From assembly GCF_003589595.1 (NCBI RefSeq), contig NW_020653719.1, forward strand, positions 1,979,181 through 2,043,180: a DNA stretch of 64,000 bases, in the 5' to 3' direction. This DNA is from Hyposmocoma kahamanoa (Eukaryota; Arthropoda; Insecta; Lepidoptera; Cosmopterigidae). A program made the translations under genes and the position numbers. Positions 33,201-43,819 of the stretch are shown piece by piece. The notes beneath the pieces were generated by a model that was not told the origin of the DNA, ran no database searches, and saw nothing but the letters and a program-made list of their open reading frames with translations. The number at the start of each line of letters is the position of its first letter. Position 1 is the first letter of the stretch.

Positions 33201-36200
33201 TATGAATATAATGTGTTCTGTGACCGTACGTTTTGCGTCGGCGGTCCGAGCGCAACGTCTTTTTCTCTCTAGTGCACGGAATTCCGCGGAACGCGCTTCC
33301 GAGTAAGTAAATGTAGTGGCTCCCTAATTTACTGCCCCTGTGGTCACACGGTTACTATACCGGTCCGCCAAGCAGGGGTCCCGAGTTCGATTCCCGGCCC
33401 GGGAGATACATTTGTACAAATGTTTGTAAAAATATGTGAGACAGGCTAATATGTTATATTACAAGTTGACTATATACTGCCGTAATGTAAAACCATATGT
33501 AATGTAAAAATAAAATTGAAACCAAAAACAAAGATCGGGCGGATAATGATATTCGTGAGGTCTGCTGGCTCTTTTTTTATAATATCAAGTGACGGGACGA
33601 ACAAGTCATGCGCCTGGTAGTAAGCTACTATAACAGTTGCAGTGCCACTCAGAGCTTTAAATAGCAAAGATCTGAAAAGCACTGCCACTGGGTCCGACAC
33701 CCTGAGATATAAGTTGCCAAGTCCCATGTGCCTGTAATTTCACCAGCACCCTTAACCCTTCAAAACCGGAACACAGTAATTCTAACATTACTGCTTGGCA
33801 GCAGAAATAGGTATGGTACAGCAGCAGTACTTCCCTGGACGACTCTTTCACTGCAACTCGTACCGTAGTTTAGTTGGGAAAGCGATAGCCACGGTGTGGC
33901 AAGGTTGTTGGTTCAAGTACAACCGGATCGAAAGGATTTTTCTTTGTGCTCGATCTTTGTATCAATAATAACAAAAAATTTTTAGTATTTTCACAAAAAT
34001 AAATGAGTATATTTTTGTGAAAATACTAACAATGTTTTGTTATGATATTCAAATCATGGTAGAAAAACATCATGATGTTGAACAAAATAAATGTCGTGTT
34101 GTAGATACAATTAATAATAATTATATTTTTTAGGGACCTTCTGGGCAAAAGCATCATCAACTTTTGCTTTAGTCTTGGAGTGGGACTTTGTATATTAGCT
34201 GTAATGAAGATTGTACCGTATATTGACATGGATCTCTGCGCTGCCAGAGGTAAGACAGAAACCTATTTTTATACACTAGAGGTAAGACAGAAACCTATTT
34301 TTATACACAGTCAGACAAGTCCAATTCCATTGTCGCATATTCTCTGTGTTAGTATAAAGCGCATTGGAGATTTGAGATCCTGTCACTTATATTGTCTACT
34401 GTCTATGGTACATTTTATCTATACACCCACAAAACGATTGGTTTTCCAAACTGCCGAGATTTACTGAAAGGGATTCTTATCGTCGAAAAAATAAAAAGCG
34501 GGACGGCTGACTTATTTTTGAGAAATTCCCTCTTAAGTGGAATATGGGATTTCGTTGCCAACGAAACGTGTGGTGTTTAAGATGCTACTGAAAGTTATTG
34601 AAGAGTATATTAACGATTGTATGCATGTTGCCTGCGCAAGGGATAGTTCTTAGCAGAAATTATCTTTTTAAGAAAATCTTCCAAAGCTTCGAAGTTGAGT
34701 GGAATTTTATTACCCACAAAAAGACAAGGCCTAAAAACAATCTTACTTCAATGTAAGCTTAAAGTAAGCTTATTATAACATTACTCATATTCGTACCATG
34801 ACAAACCTGTCCAGTGTATCATTGTATCATCATATCCAATGTATTATTGCTAAAATGATTGAAAGAACGAATGATTTCCCAATATTGTCTATTCCTTACT
34901 AAAAATTGGAAAGAAATAACGCTATATGAACTATGTAATGCCATCTCTGTCTTTTTTGATGTTCCGAATCGTCGTATCGTAGTATAATGTTTAAGTACTT
35001 CATGTTATTTACATGCAGAGAATTTTAACTGTTAAAAAAAGAAAATAATGTAATAAATAAAATATTGAAGAGATTTATGTAAATAAATAAGTTCAACTTT
35101 TAATCATTACAAATCAATATTTAGACAATAAATAAGAAAATAATATTGTTTCCATTGCATCCGTGTAACTAGTTTAAGATTGCTAAATTTGACATAAGAA
35201 CAATATTACTTTAATGGTAAAGTCGCGTCATAGTACGAACTGTGTGAATGAATAGTCACAAAGCTGCATTGGCAGCATAAAACATCATAGTTTTAACGTT
35301 ATAATAAGCTTACTTTAAGCGCGTCATGGTATGAAAAGTCAATGTAAGGTTAAAGTAACATTGTTTTAAGAGGTTGTGGTAGGCTTCCTGGTTTTCAAAG
35401 CCTGCCGAGAGTTACTGAAAAGTATATACTAACGATTTAATTGATGATAATTGGTGCGCAATTCTTATCATCGAAACAATAAAAATGCTTACAGTAGGGC
35501 TTATTTTTGAGGAACTAACTCATTCATAGGAATTTTGTAACGTATTAAACGAGTTATGTTCATGATCCTGCCAATAGTTCTCGACAATACACTAAATTGT
35601 GATAGTGTCAGCTTGTGTCTAATGTCATTTGTTTTTGCGAGAAATCGCGGTGACCGTGTCGATTTTGTTTTCATATAATAGCGCATTACTTAATCCGGGC
35701 ATACTAAATTGCATATTTTTTAAATTACGTGGACTATCATGTCATTTGGCGCATAATTCTTGACTTAACATATGTATAGGAAATGAAACTATTTTTCAAC
35801 TCATTACTTACTTATTTGTCAACTTTACATGTGAAGTCGACCACTCCATTTTGTTTTTTCTTTGTTTAAAAAGAATATGTATCTGAGTATACTTACGACG
35901 AGTGTGAGTATACTTACGTATATACTAACTATTGCCGCAGAAAGAATCACTAAAAGCCGTTTTAGGGTGGCAGTGTGAAGTAAACCACCTAGTTTTAAAT
36001 TAATTTCTATACCGTCAAGATAACAACGGTGAAAACTGTATACCTGTGTATGCATTTATACAGTAGTTTAGAGTGCCAGTCTTGATAGCTATCGATCAGA
36101 CAAGAAACAATGTCAACTTCGATATTCCTCGACTTAAGTAGCGATGACGATCGCCATAATGCCTATCTCTCGCGTAATATTCAGGTTACCTTTCTTTATT

Positions 36201-39200
36201 TGACTTCGGTGGCAATTTTCATTAGAATATTTAAATAATGAAAATTGCCACCGAAATAGACAGAGAAAATTTAATTTTAAGGTAATTTGAAAATTACCCT
36301 CGCTGTTTCTACAAAAATTTCATGTATCAAAAAACAGAGCTTTAGTTTTGACGTCGCCGTCGTAAACAAAACGCATTTAACCGAAAGACAAAAAAATGAA
36401 CTGAACCATTTGGTACCAACGTATCCAAACGTTGTTTGGTAAAAACAAGATTGTGAATTATTTAATTAGACAAAATCAACTAAAAAAAATAATTACTTAA
36501 ACTATTTCGAAGTCGTTCCTCAATACTAATTGATAAATTCCGATAAATTATTATTTTTCCAACTTGTTTGTATTTGATTAACGATTCTTATAATGGCTAA
36601 ACACGTTTCCGGTTTTTTTTTTTTTCAAATTATAATTTTATACCTTTTGCAGGGTTCCTGGCATATTTTTTTGTAATAGCTAGTTTCTTTTGGACAAATT
36701 CGATATCCATACAGATATTGATAAGTATGAAGTGAGTAATTTATACACCTTAATAATAATAATAGTTAGTCTATATAATCTAGTATAGTCTCACAGGCCT
36801 CCACTCACAATGAAAGGGCTTGGGTTGCTCCAACGCGGGTCCAATGCGGAATGGGAACGCCACACATATAATAATAGCTGTTCTTTCTTTTTTTTATAAT
36901 GCTAAATCATGAGACGAACAAGTCGTGCGCCTGATTGTAAACGATACGCCTGTCTGTAACAGTTGCAGTGCCACCCAGAGCTTTAAATCGCAAAGATCTG
37001 AGGTGCACTGCCTCTGCGCCCGTCACACTTTATGTTGAAAAGTCCCAGTTGCCTGTAATTTCACCAAGCACCCCTTACCCTTCAAAACCGGAACGCAGTA
37101 ATGCTCACATTAAAGGTGCAAGCCCCGATTTGAACTAACGGCACTCTATCCTTGACACAATTAGGCTACCACGAGTTACTTAATATCTTATTTAATAATT
37201 TAATTGTGAAGGACACAAAGTTCCACTATTTTTAACCGACTTCAAAAAAAGAAGGAGGTTCTCAATTATTCTTTTTTGTATGTATGTTACTCGATAACTC
37301 CGTCATATGTGAACCGATTTTGATGACTCTTTTTTTGTTGGAAAGAGGATACGTCAGAAGTGGTCCCATTTATTATTTATATATAATTTGAAGAAAATAT
37401 TCGACCTCAAAGGGTGGTAAATTAGGGGATGAATGACTTTAGAGGTCGGGTTTTTTAGTACTCTGTACTGAGGTTAGGTTATTAAACATGTTTTTGCCAA
37501 AGGTTATTATATAAATTGTAAATAGTAAACAATAATTTTATTCAAGGCGGCCCTCCGTACTAAACTACGGTTGGAAAGAATTCATCTGGTACGCAATCTA
37601 CTCTTGGGGTAGCCCTGCTATTTTAGCCATGATCATGGCTATAATCAATTTCATGCCTGGAAATCACTTGAAGCCTGGCCTGGGGTTAAACAACTGCTGG
37701 TTTTTTAGTAAGTAGCTTCTTAGTTTTTATTTAATTTGTTTAAAGTGTAGTTTTTGTGTAATTATTTAGCAGGTATATTTTTTTTATCGACTTCAAAAAA
37801 AGGAGGACGTTCTCAATAGGACTGATTTTTTTTTAATGTATGATACACATTTGTGACGTGACTGGAATTTGTGAACTGATTTCGACGATTCTTGTTGTTC
37901 GAAAGAGGGTACCTCAGTGGTTGGTCCCATTCAAATTTAAAGAAAATATTCCACCTGTAAGGGTGGCAAAGTAGGGAATGATCCGGTTTCGCGCCCTTTC
38001 CGGTAAACTTCCGGAAAGGGCGCGAAACCGCCCAATAAAATAGATGTCATTCCACGAACTTTTGAGGTCGATTTTTTTTAAATAAAAAAGTTACAATTAC
38101 TATAATATCAAGTGACGGGACGAACAAAACGTCCGCCTGGTGGTAAGCGCGCCTATCCATAGCAATTGCAGTGACACTCAGAGCTTTAAATCGCAAAGAC
38201 CTGAGGGGCACCGGCACTGCGCCCGTCATCCTGAGACATAAAGTTGACGAGTCCCACGTGCCCGTAATTTCACATGTGGTTAACAAATAATCTATTATTT
38301 CAGATACGAAACAGCAATGGTGGTACATGTACAGTGTCATGACTTTATTGATACTAATCAACATTGGCATCTTCATCTACACGTCGTTTATGCTTTGGCG
38401 AAACTCATTCTCCTCCAGCCATATAAAAGCGTTGAGATTCAAGTATGTTTATAAGCCCTTGGACGTAAATAATTTCGTTCCGTGGCTTAGTTGGTACAGC
38501 GTCTGCCACGGTATGCTAGAAGACGTCGGTTCGAATCCGGCCGGATCCAAGTTTTTTTTTCTGAGTGTTCGATCTTTGTATTAATAAATATAACAAAGTA
38601 GTGAAGTAATTTAACAAAAAATAATTGAATATTAATTCAATAAAAATTTAAAGGACGTAAATATTTAAACAAGCTGCCTTGAATTTTTTTCGAAATGGCG
38701 CTTTCGCTTTCAACAAAACACGGATGATATCCATAGCATTATAAGTTTCCGGAATTGGCCACTTACATCGGCAATATTTAAAAAGTAATTACAACATTTG
38801 AAAATGGAACTCTTTGGCTGTAGAATACAGTTTGTTTCATTTGCTGTCACTTACATCGTAGCGTCATTTTAGAAAGTGGTTGTCTACATCACCATGGATT
38901 TAACTCGTGAAAATTTTCGTAGTATGATTTTCTACGACTTTAAGTGTTATTTAACAGCTCAGAGACGAATCTCAGTGACGAATTTCGTGATGGTCGCCCT
39001 TCCACTGCTGTGAACAACAAAAACATTGATTCTGTGCACTGTGTGATCAAAACAGACAGGCATGTGACATACTATGAGATTCGGGCATCGTTAGGCATGA
39101 GTCGAATACAATCAATACAACAAACATTTGGGTGTGACAAAGCTGTGCTCGCGGTGGATCCCACACAATTTGACTGAGGCTCGAAAAACGGATCGCGTTA

Positions 39201-42200
39201 CTTGGTGGAATGCCATGCTTACCAGATTCAACGAAGGAGCATCAAATTTGGTGTGGGACATAGTAACATGTGACGAAACATGGATTTATAGTTACGATCC
39301 CAAAACAAAGCAGCAATCGAGCGTATGGGTCTTTCGAGATGAGCCGAAACCAATCAAAGTGGCGCGCGTGCAAAGTGCCTCTAAGAGGATGATTGCTTTT
39401 TTTTAAATAAAACTGGACACGTGGCTACTGTTGCTTTGGAGAATCGTTGTACCGTGAATAGTGATTTGTTTTTTTGACCATTTGTTTGCCGGAAGTTATT
39501 GACAAACTCCGTAAAAATAGCCGTAAACGCCATATTATCTTACACCACGAGAATGCAAGTTCTCACACCAGCAGACAGACAAATTCTAATCTAATTTCTG
39601 ACCATTTATAATATTTTTTTCTTATTAATTCCGGAAACTTATAGTGCGCCACACGTATATGAGTTACTACAGTACAAATTGAATACAAATATAATAACAA
39701 TAATAAATGTTTAATGACTGTATAGTATAATCGAGTTCTAAGGCCCTATGCACACGGCATATTTTATACGCGCCGACGACGCGCATTTCATGAACGGTGC
39801 CGTAAACGCGCGTCAACTACGCGTGTACGCGCCACAGACGCGCTGTTGTCGATCGAATCGATTCAAACACGCGTAAACATCGCGTTGCAAGCAAAATGTT
39901 TATATACTCCACTGGAGTCTATACTTGGAATTTCATTTAGTTGCTTCATTTCAAAAACTAACTGAAATTAACAATCGAAACTAAAATTAAAACTATCTCT
40001 TATCAAAATGCGCAAGCCACACGGGCGACAACAGCACGTCTGCAGCGCGTATGCATATACGCTGTGTGCAGAGCTAACCTATGGTCTAGGTTTTCGTGAT
40101 TACTACAAAAATCGCGTGAAAAGATACCGCCTACCTGAGTGAAATGGCGCGGTATTCCGGTTTCGCCAAATACCGCGCGGTATTTTTCGCTACCGGAATA
40201 ACGCGGTCACGGTTCACTGCTCAGAATAACAAATTTAAAACCGAAAAAATAGTTTCTTTTCCAATGCATGGTATCACTTGTTGACAGTAACACAGAAAAC
40301 TTTTGGTTTTTAAGTATAACAAATACAAGTAGTAAATAACAAATGTTATTTACCATTACCTACAGTCCAACTACCGCATATTACAAACTGGTTTCAAATC
40401 TGGGAATTCCTTTTCCAGTCAAGAGCACATCAATCTTTACATTTCCAATATTTGAACAGTCTAAAAATAGAAATGAATTTAAATCGTGATGTTAGGTTTA
40501 ACGGCTCTTGATTCTGCATTATGAGTACCAGAGAGCCTAAATTAACTGTAGAGGCATTACCCAGATTCCGTTCATTAAAATAAATTTAAAAAACGCGTTT
40601 CTAAATTATGCCTAACCTAAATCGAACTTAGGACTGTGCCTATTTGGGTCACCAAAGTCGTCATCGTAATAAAAAAGGTAAGAAAAGAGCAGTGGTGAGG
40701 TCAGACAAAAAAGAGGAATGTCCGATAATTGAGCTGGTCTATTCGATGCTAAGTAGAGCAGTGGAAGCCTAACTGAAGGGTGAGTACTTGTCAAGGTTAG
40801 AGACGGGTCGAATCCTTGTGGCAGGATGTATCTTTGATTTTAAATTCTAAACAACGTACATTTCAGAATGTTTAGTAATACCTCTCGATAACGATGTAGA
40901 AAAACAATGTTATGAAATCTTTGTATTGAACACGATTGACAATCCTTGGAAATGTGTGATGTCGTTGACCTTTAAGCCATGGCAGATGATGGCCTACAGT
41001 CTCTTATCTAATATATTAGTAAATTTTTATTTTTTTCAGATTTACAATGACGTTAAGACTCTTCTTTGTTATGGGTGTGCCTTGGATATTCGAGATGATT
41101 GGCACAATGGTCAAGTCTCATATAGTATGGTATGTATTCTTTGTAAATTCTAACACAATTGTTACGTAATATTTCTATTGCAATTTTTTAGATTATCCAC
41201 TAACTCCATTGTTCAGGTTTAATAATTAATTTTGATATCAGATTAGCATTTGTTTATTGAAGAAGAAAGAGAAAACATTCAAAAGACTCGATTTATCCGC
41301 TGCTGACGTTTGAACACAGAAGGTTAGATAGCTGTGACATTCATGTTATTAAGGAAAAATTATTGGCCCAGCCCTGTTATTTGTTAACCGACTTCAAAAA
41401 AGGAGGAGGTTCTCAATTCGACTGTATGTTTTTTTATGGTGTTACGCGATAACTCCGGTATTTGTGAACCGATTTTCATGATTCTTTTTTTCTTGGAAAG
41501 GAGGTACTTCCATAGTGGTCCCATTTCATTTTGAAGAAAATCATCCACCTCTAAGGGTGGCTGTTCACGCATGAAGATTCATTTTTATAAGTAGCGACTA
41601 AATTTTACTTAAGGAGCAATTATTTTAATGGTTGATTTTGCTATTTCTCCAATTCAAGGCGTTTTTCTCTCCATATACTTTGAGTAGTGAGAATCGATTT
41701 TTATTATCTCCAGTCTCAAGTCCTGTATACTGACGAATTTAAGGATATTTCAATAAAACTTAACAAATAGACGTAATTCCACGTACTTTTGAGGTCGGTT
41801 TTTTTAGTACTCTGTACTGAGATTATTTTAAATAGCGCGCTTTCCATAATGAAGTCACGCGTTAATTTAGGTTTAAGACGATTCAAGAATAGATTGGTTA
41901 TCTGATGTAATTGAAACTAGTTCTATCAATTGATTATTTATGACGTTTTGCAAACCACACAATATTAAACGCGTTACTTTATAATCCTTTGTGGTCCTGC
42001 GACCTTATTGCTTCATAGATTAGTAAGTCTTATCCATTTTAAAGAGTACTGAATCGAATCGGCTGCGAAAAGTGTGAAAGGTTTATAACTTGCACACCAC
42101 ACAGGCGTTATAAAGTGTGCTTAGAAATTTCTAAACGCTTTGGCAGGGTCTGGCACGTAAGCCTTTTAAGCAAGCTTCCCTCTTATGGGCTTTCCACTAA

Positions 42201-43819
42201 CTGATGGTGATGTTGGTGAACTTAGTCTTTAATTTGAGTGGTCTTAGAAGGCTACCCTTCCGAACATCGGGCGATAGAGTTCCTCATGGTTCCAAACTGT
42301 TCGCAATTCTCTTTCTGCTGCAGATCAATGATATGTTAATTCCAGGTGCCTTTGAGTATGCTGATGACAGCACAGTTGTGGACAGGTACTTGACCAATGC
42401 AAGGGTCAGTGGAGAAGAAATCCAGTCTTATTGAGACTCCATAGTTAGTCCTTTGAATTTGACACTTAAGGCAGTTTCTGATTGGGGCGATGTCAATCTT
42501 GTCAAATTTAATGCTACCAAAACGTATGCGTGTCTATTCTCCACAAAACGGAGTCCGTTTCACCTGACTCCGACGTTTCGTAATATATCCAATCCATACC
42601 CATAGCCGACCGTCTTCAGCTCCTTGGAATGGACCTATCGTCCAATCTGAACTTCGGCAGATACATTGAATTTATGCCCAAAAATGTAGCCAGGAAGTTT
42701 GGGATCCTTTCCAAGATGAGGCGTTACTTCACACCGGGACGGTTGCTTCAGCTGTACCAAGCACAAGTCAAGCCACTTACGGGGTGGCTCTGCTAAATAT
42801 CAACTGGCCACTTGGGATTCAATCGACATGCTTGTCAATCGGGTTATGGGTGATTGGGAATTAGTAGAGGCGAAGCTGCAGAGGCTTGAACGTCGCCGTA
42901 ACATTGCCTGCTTATCGGTATATTCTACAGGATATGTCACGGAGAGTGTGCGATGGAATTGTATAATTTGATTCCGCCTTCCTCTTTCCATCATCGGGGG
43001 ACTAGACGTGGTCTGGAGTTCCACCCGTATGTTGTGGACATTCCTAGGAATCGCACGAAGCGTTTCGCTTTCACATTTGTATGGCGAGCGGATAGGGAGT
43101 GGACGTAGATGTTGAAAATGGCAGACGTGAGACCTTTTGGAATAGCTCTTTTTAAAGTAAGCGTAGTTTAAATGGAAAGGGGTAGGCGGAATTAAATCGT
43201 GCAATTTTTTATACCCAGAACACCCACGCCGAAATCATTAGCGAAATTTCGTTTTCTAAACGGGTTCGGGAATGGAAACCGGGATCTTCTCATTTAACGT
43301 CCAGAGTCCTAATCGACGAAAAGAAGAGCAGTTATAAATACATGTAGGATTAGCGCTGTCACTTTGATTCGTAGGTCGAGCTAATTTTTTCCCAGATATT
43401 ATATAATATATAGATAAGATAATTTTTTCCCTATACTCGGCATTAGATGCGTGGTGTTAACGCATCTAATGCCGAGTATAGGTCGCCCTTAATATTTTTC
43501 ATTGATTCCTGACCTTATGTAACCAGGCAGTTAATTTCTACTATCCATAACCATACTCTAATAGTGATCAAACTTTTTACTTTTTAGGGAAATACTAGAC
43601 TTAATGAATTCGCTACAAGGAGTGTTAGTATTCCTAGTACTGGTTGTCTTCCGACGAAGAGTAGTTAAGCTGATGCATCAAAGAGGGTGGCTGGACTGCA
43701 TCTCAGGACCTGTTGAGAAATGCTTGGCTGTTGGAGAGGACGAAGAAAATGTGGTACAGCATACGATTGGATATCCAATGGATGAGCCGAAAATTAATGG
43801 AAATGGGATTGCTAAATAG
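29978..43819 (+). CDS. Methuselah-like family B G-protein-coupled receptor, complete, 8 exons, 429 aa
   Basis: A plasma-membrane receptor of the insect Methuselah class (secretin-like GPCR). In flies, members affect stress resistance and life span; the ligand here is unknown. Exons are 29978-30270, 31727-31906, 34134-34249, 36653-36731, 37547-37707, 38304-38442, 41040-41129 and 43588-43819 (1290 nt with stop). All introns are GT-AG and all phases agree. Residues 1-22 form a signal peptide. Residues 23-134 form a short Cys-rich ectodomain with NVT, NDT, NST and NNS glycosylation sites. Seven hydrophobic segments begin near residues 135, 165, 198, 236, 280, 325 and 353. Family hallmarks include KELRDLLGKSI after TM1, NNCWFF before TM5, LRLFFVMGVPWIFE in TM6 and DLMNSLQGVLVFLV in TM7. 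The start was chosen at the ATG before the signal peptide (context ATCAAGATGG). The ectodomain looks shorter than that of Drosophila Mth. I cannot say which mthl orthologue it is. Confidence 0.93.
30455..30500 (-). repeat. Start fragment of the CCGACTTCAAAA family
   Basis: Reverse complement reads TTAACCGACTTCAAAAAAAG then GAGGAGGTTCTCAATTC, identical to the start of the full copies. Confidence 0.75.
30847..31020 (+). repeat. SINE family B copy
   Basis: CATGGTAGTCTAATGGTTTG head with a GTGGGTTCGAATAC B box, ending GAAGGAAAATATCGTTATGA. Lies in receptor intron 1. Confidence 0.75.
31043..31472 (+). mobile_element. CCGACTTCAAAA family element, near full length
   Basis: Begins GACTTCAAAAAAAGGAGGAG and ends TTTTGAGGTCGGTC TTTTTAG. 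The ends are short inverted repeats (ACCGACTTCAAAA / ACCGACCTCAAAA). Other long copies are at 37222-37480, 37780-38077, 41386-41825 and 56818-57278, all in plus orientation. No coding capacity; MITE-like. Confidence 0.8.
31727..31906 (+). CDS. Mth-like receptor exon 2: end of ectodomain and TM1
   Basis: Acceptor TTTTCAG and donor CTTAG|GTAAGT, 180 nt. Encodes YCVGNSTILRNNSVYRKLAV, VCYEADVGVIADETFGYCMF and the TM1 core VSSLFLFLTALIYVLFKEL. Phase joins exon 1 and exon 3 without a stop. Confidence 0.92.
32125..32435 (-). repeat. R1 repeat copy
   Basis: Full R1 in reverse (TAGTAGACCTCCTTGTGAAA to GTCACTTGATATTATAAA), in receptor intron 2. Confidence 0.8.
32575..32795 (-). repeat. R1 repeat copy, truncated
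   Basis: Second reverse R1 copy 150 bases after the first; it lacks the outer third (starts at the TGAGCATTACTGTGTTCCGG point). Confidence 0.8.
33334..33425 (+). repeat. Diverged SINE family A head
   Basis: CTGCCCCTGTGGTCACACGG with GAGTTCGATTCCCGGCCCGG; the body is lost after about 90 bases. Confidence 0.65.
33574..34005 (+). repeat. R1 repeat followed by SINE family C copy
   Basis: R1 at 33574-33855. Family C at about 33858-34005: GTAGTTTAGTTGGGAAAGCG, GTTGGTTCAAGTACAACCGG and CTCGATCTTTGTATCAATAA. Confidence 0.75.
34134..34249 (+). CDS. Mth-like receptor exon 3: first intracellular loop and TM2
   Basis: Acceptor TTTTTAG and donor CAGAG|GTAAGA, 116 nt. Encodes DLLGKSIINFCFSLGVGLCI then LAVMKIVPYIDMDLCAAR. 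The intron just after it contains a 28-bp tandem duplication of its own start (two 'GGTAAGACAGAAACC' units at 34249 and 34281), so a second copy of the donor sequence lies 32 bases downstream. Confidence 0.9.
34725..35395. mobile_element. Family T DNA transposon, second copy, inverted
   Basis: The right end reads AAGAGGTTGTGGTAGGCTTCC, the inverse of the left end at 16064. Internal matches include GCATCCGTGTAACTAG, AATATTACTTTAATGG and CATGACAAACCTGTC. The left end is eroded. Lies in receptor intron 3. Confidence 0.8.
36205..36255. repeat. Perfect 20-bp inverted repeat (hairpin)
   Basis: TTCGGTGGCAATTTTCATTA (36205-36224) and its exact complement at 36236-36255, with an 11-base AT loop. In receptor intron 3. 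Confidence 0.9.
36653..36731 (+). CDS. Mth-like receptor exon 4: TM3 (79 nt)
   Basis: Acceptor CCTTTTGCAG and donor ATGAA|GTGAGT. Encodes FLAYFFVIASFFWTNSISIQ then ILISM, the TM3 helix with the conserved SFFW pattern of Methuselah receptors. Confidence 0.9.
36893..37115 (+). repeat. R1 repeat copy, 3' truncated
   Basis: TTATAATGCTAAATCATGAG, then GACGAACAAGTCGTGCGCCT to GGAACGCAGTAATGCTCACA. Confidence 0.8.
37222..37480 (+). mobile_element. CCGACTTCAAAA family element, internally deleted
   Basis: Start AACCGACTTCAAAAAAAGAA and end GAGGTCGGGTTTTTTAGTAC; the middle 170 bases of the long copies are missing. Confidence 0.75.
37547..37707 (+). CDS. Mth-like receptor exon 5: TM4 and second extracellular loop
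   Basis: Acceptor TATTCAAG and donor TTTTTTA|GTAAGT, 161 nt. Encodes RPSVLNYGWKEFIWYAIYSW, GSPAILAMIMAIINFMPGNH and LKPGLGLNNCWFF. The Cys of NNCWF is the conserved loop-2 cysteine of family B receptors, expected to pair with the one at the top of TM3 (DLCAARG). Confidence 0.92.
37780..38077 (+). mobile_element. CCGACTTCAAAA family element with internal palindrome
   Basis: Contains, near 37983-38029, a 20-bp perfect inverted repeat (CGGTTTCGCGCCCTTTCCGG and its complement) around TAAACTT. The R1 copy follows directly at 38097. Confidence 0.8.
38097..38275 (+). repeat. R1 repeat copy, truncated just before receptor exon 6
   Basis: ATATCAAGTGACGGGACGAA to CACGTGCCCGTAATTTCACA. It ends 28 bases before the exon 6 acceptor. 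Confidence 0.8.
38304..38442 (+). CDS. Mth-like receptor exon 6: TM5 and third intracellular loop
   Basis: Acceptor TATTTCAG and donor TTCAA|GTATGT, 139 nt. Encodes TKQQWWYMYSVMTLLILINI, GIFIYTSFMLWRNSFSSSHI and KALRFK. A tRNA-headed SINE begins only about 40 bases after the donor. Confidence 0.92.
38479..38640 (+). repeat. SINE family C, best-preserved copy
   Basis: TTCCGTGGCTTAGTTGGTAC A box, GTCGGTTCGAATCCGG B box, then GAGTGTTCGATCTTTGTATT and an AT-rich tail. Confidence 0.8.
38740..39643 (+). mobile_element. Decayed mariner transposon in a receptor intron
   Basis: Ends form inverted repeats (TATAAGTTTCCGGAATT at 38740 and its complement ending 39643). Inside are transposase scraps in several frames: MDLTRENFRSMIFYDFK, then LTEARKTDRVTWWNAMLTRF, WDIVTCDETWIYSYDPKTKQ (first catalytic Asp, CDET) and PKPIKVARVQSASKRM. 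At about 904 bp it is shorter than the roughly 1.3 kb of intact mariners. The region of the last two catalytic residues is largely gone. Confidence 0.85.
39741..40080. mobile_element. GC-rich MITE with inverted ends
   Basis: Left AGGCCCTATGCACACGGCAT and, reversed from the right, AGGTTAGCTCTGCACACAGC; both continue into ATACGCGC and ACG-rich arms with GACGCGCTGTTGTCG / GACGTGCTGTTGTCG. About 340 bp in receptor intron 6. Confidence 0.75.
41040..41129 (+). CDS. Mth-like receptor exon 7: TM6
   Basis: Acceptor TTTTTTTCAG and donor GTATG|GTATGT, 90 nt. Encodes FTMTLRLFFVMGVPWIFEMI then GTMVKSHIV. The LRLFFVMG.PWIFE block is the most recognisable Methuselah signature. The first base completes a Lys codon from exon 6. 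Confidence 0.93.
41386..41825 (+). mobile_element. CCGACTTCAAAA family element, full copy
   Basis: AACCGACTTCAAAAAAGGAG to GAGGTCGGTTTTTTTAGTAC, colinear with 31043-31472. Confidence 0.85.
42130..43205 (+). pseudogene. CR1-like LINE relic carrying the RT YADD motif
   Basis: Frame pieces DRVPHGSKLFAILFLLQIND (motif B) and AFEYADDSTVVDRYL (motif C with intact YADD), then scrambled frames matching SDWGD..NLVKFNATK and LYQAQVK, and the 3' region (GAGAGTGTGCGATGGAATTG). Same family as 24022-26315, but it retains the part missing there. Lies in receptor intron 7. Confidence 0.8.
43430..43482. repeat. Perfect 23-bp inverted repeat (hairpin)
   Basis: Arms 43430-43452 and 43460-43482 pair without mismatch (ends CCTATACTCGG / CCGAGTATAGG) around a 7-base loop. 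It lies 105 bases before the acceptor of the last receptor exon. Confidence 0.92.
43588..43819 (+). CDS. Mth-like receptor exon 8: TM7 and cytoplasmic tail, stop
   Basis: Acceptor CTTTTTAG. Encodes EILDLMNSLQGVLVFLVLVV, FRRRVVKLMHQRGWLDCISG and an acidic tail ending NGNGIAK, stop TAG at 43817-43819. A possible poly(A) signal AATAAA is at 44051-44056. Confidence 0.92.

Noticed and set aside
40870..41040. Extra receptor exon reading CLVIPLDNDVEKQCYEIFVL
   Set aside because: The frame is open, but joining exon 6 (ends AA) to this acceptor hits a stop. Exon 6 joins exon 7 (41040) in phase, giving the expected third loop and TM6. The open frame also continues out of phase through exon 7.
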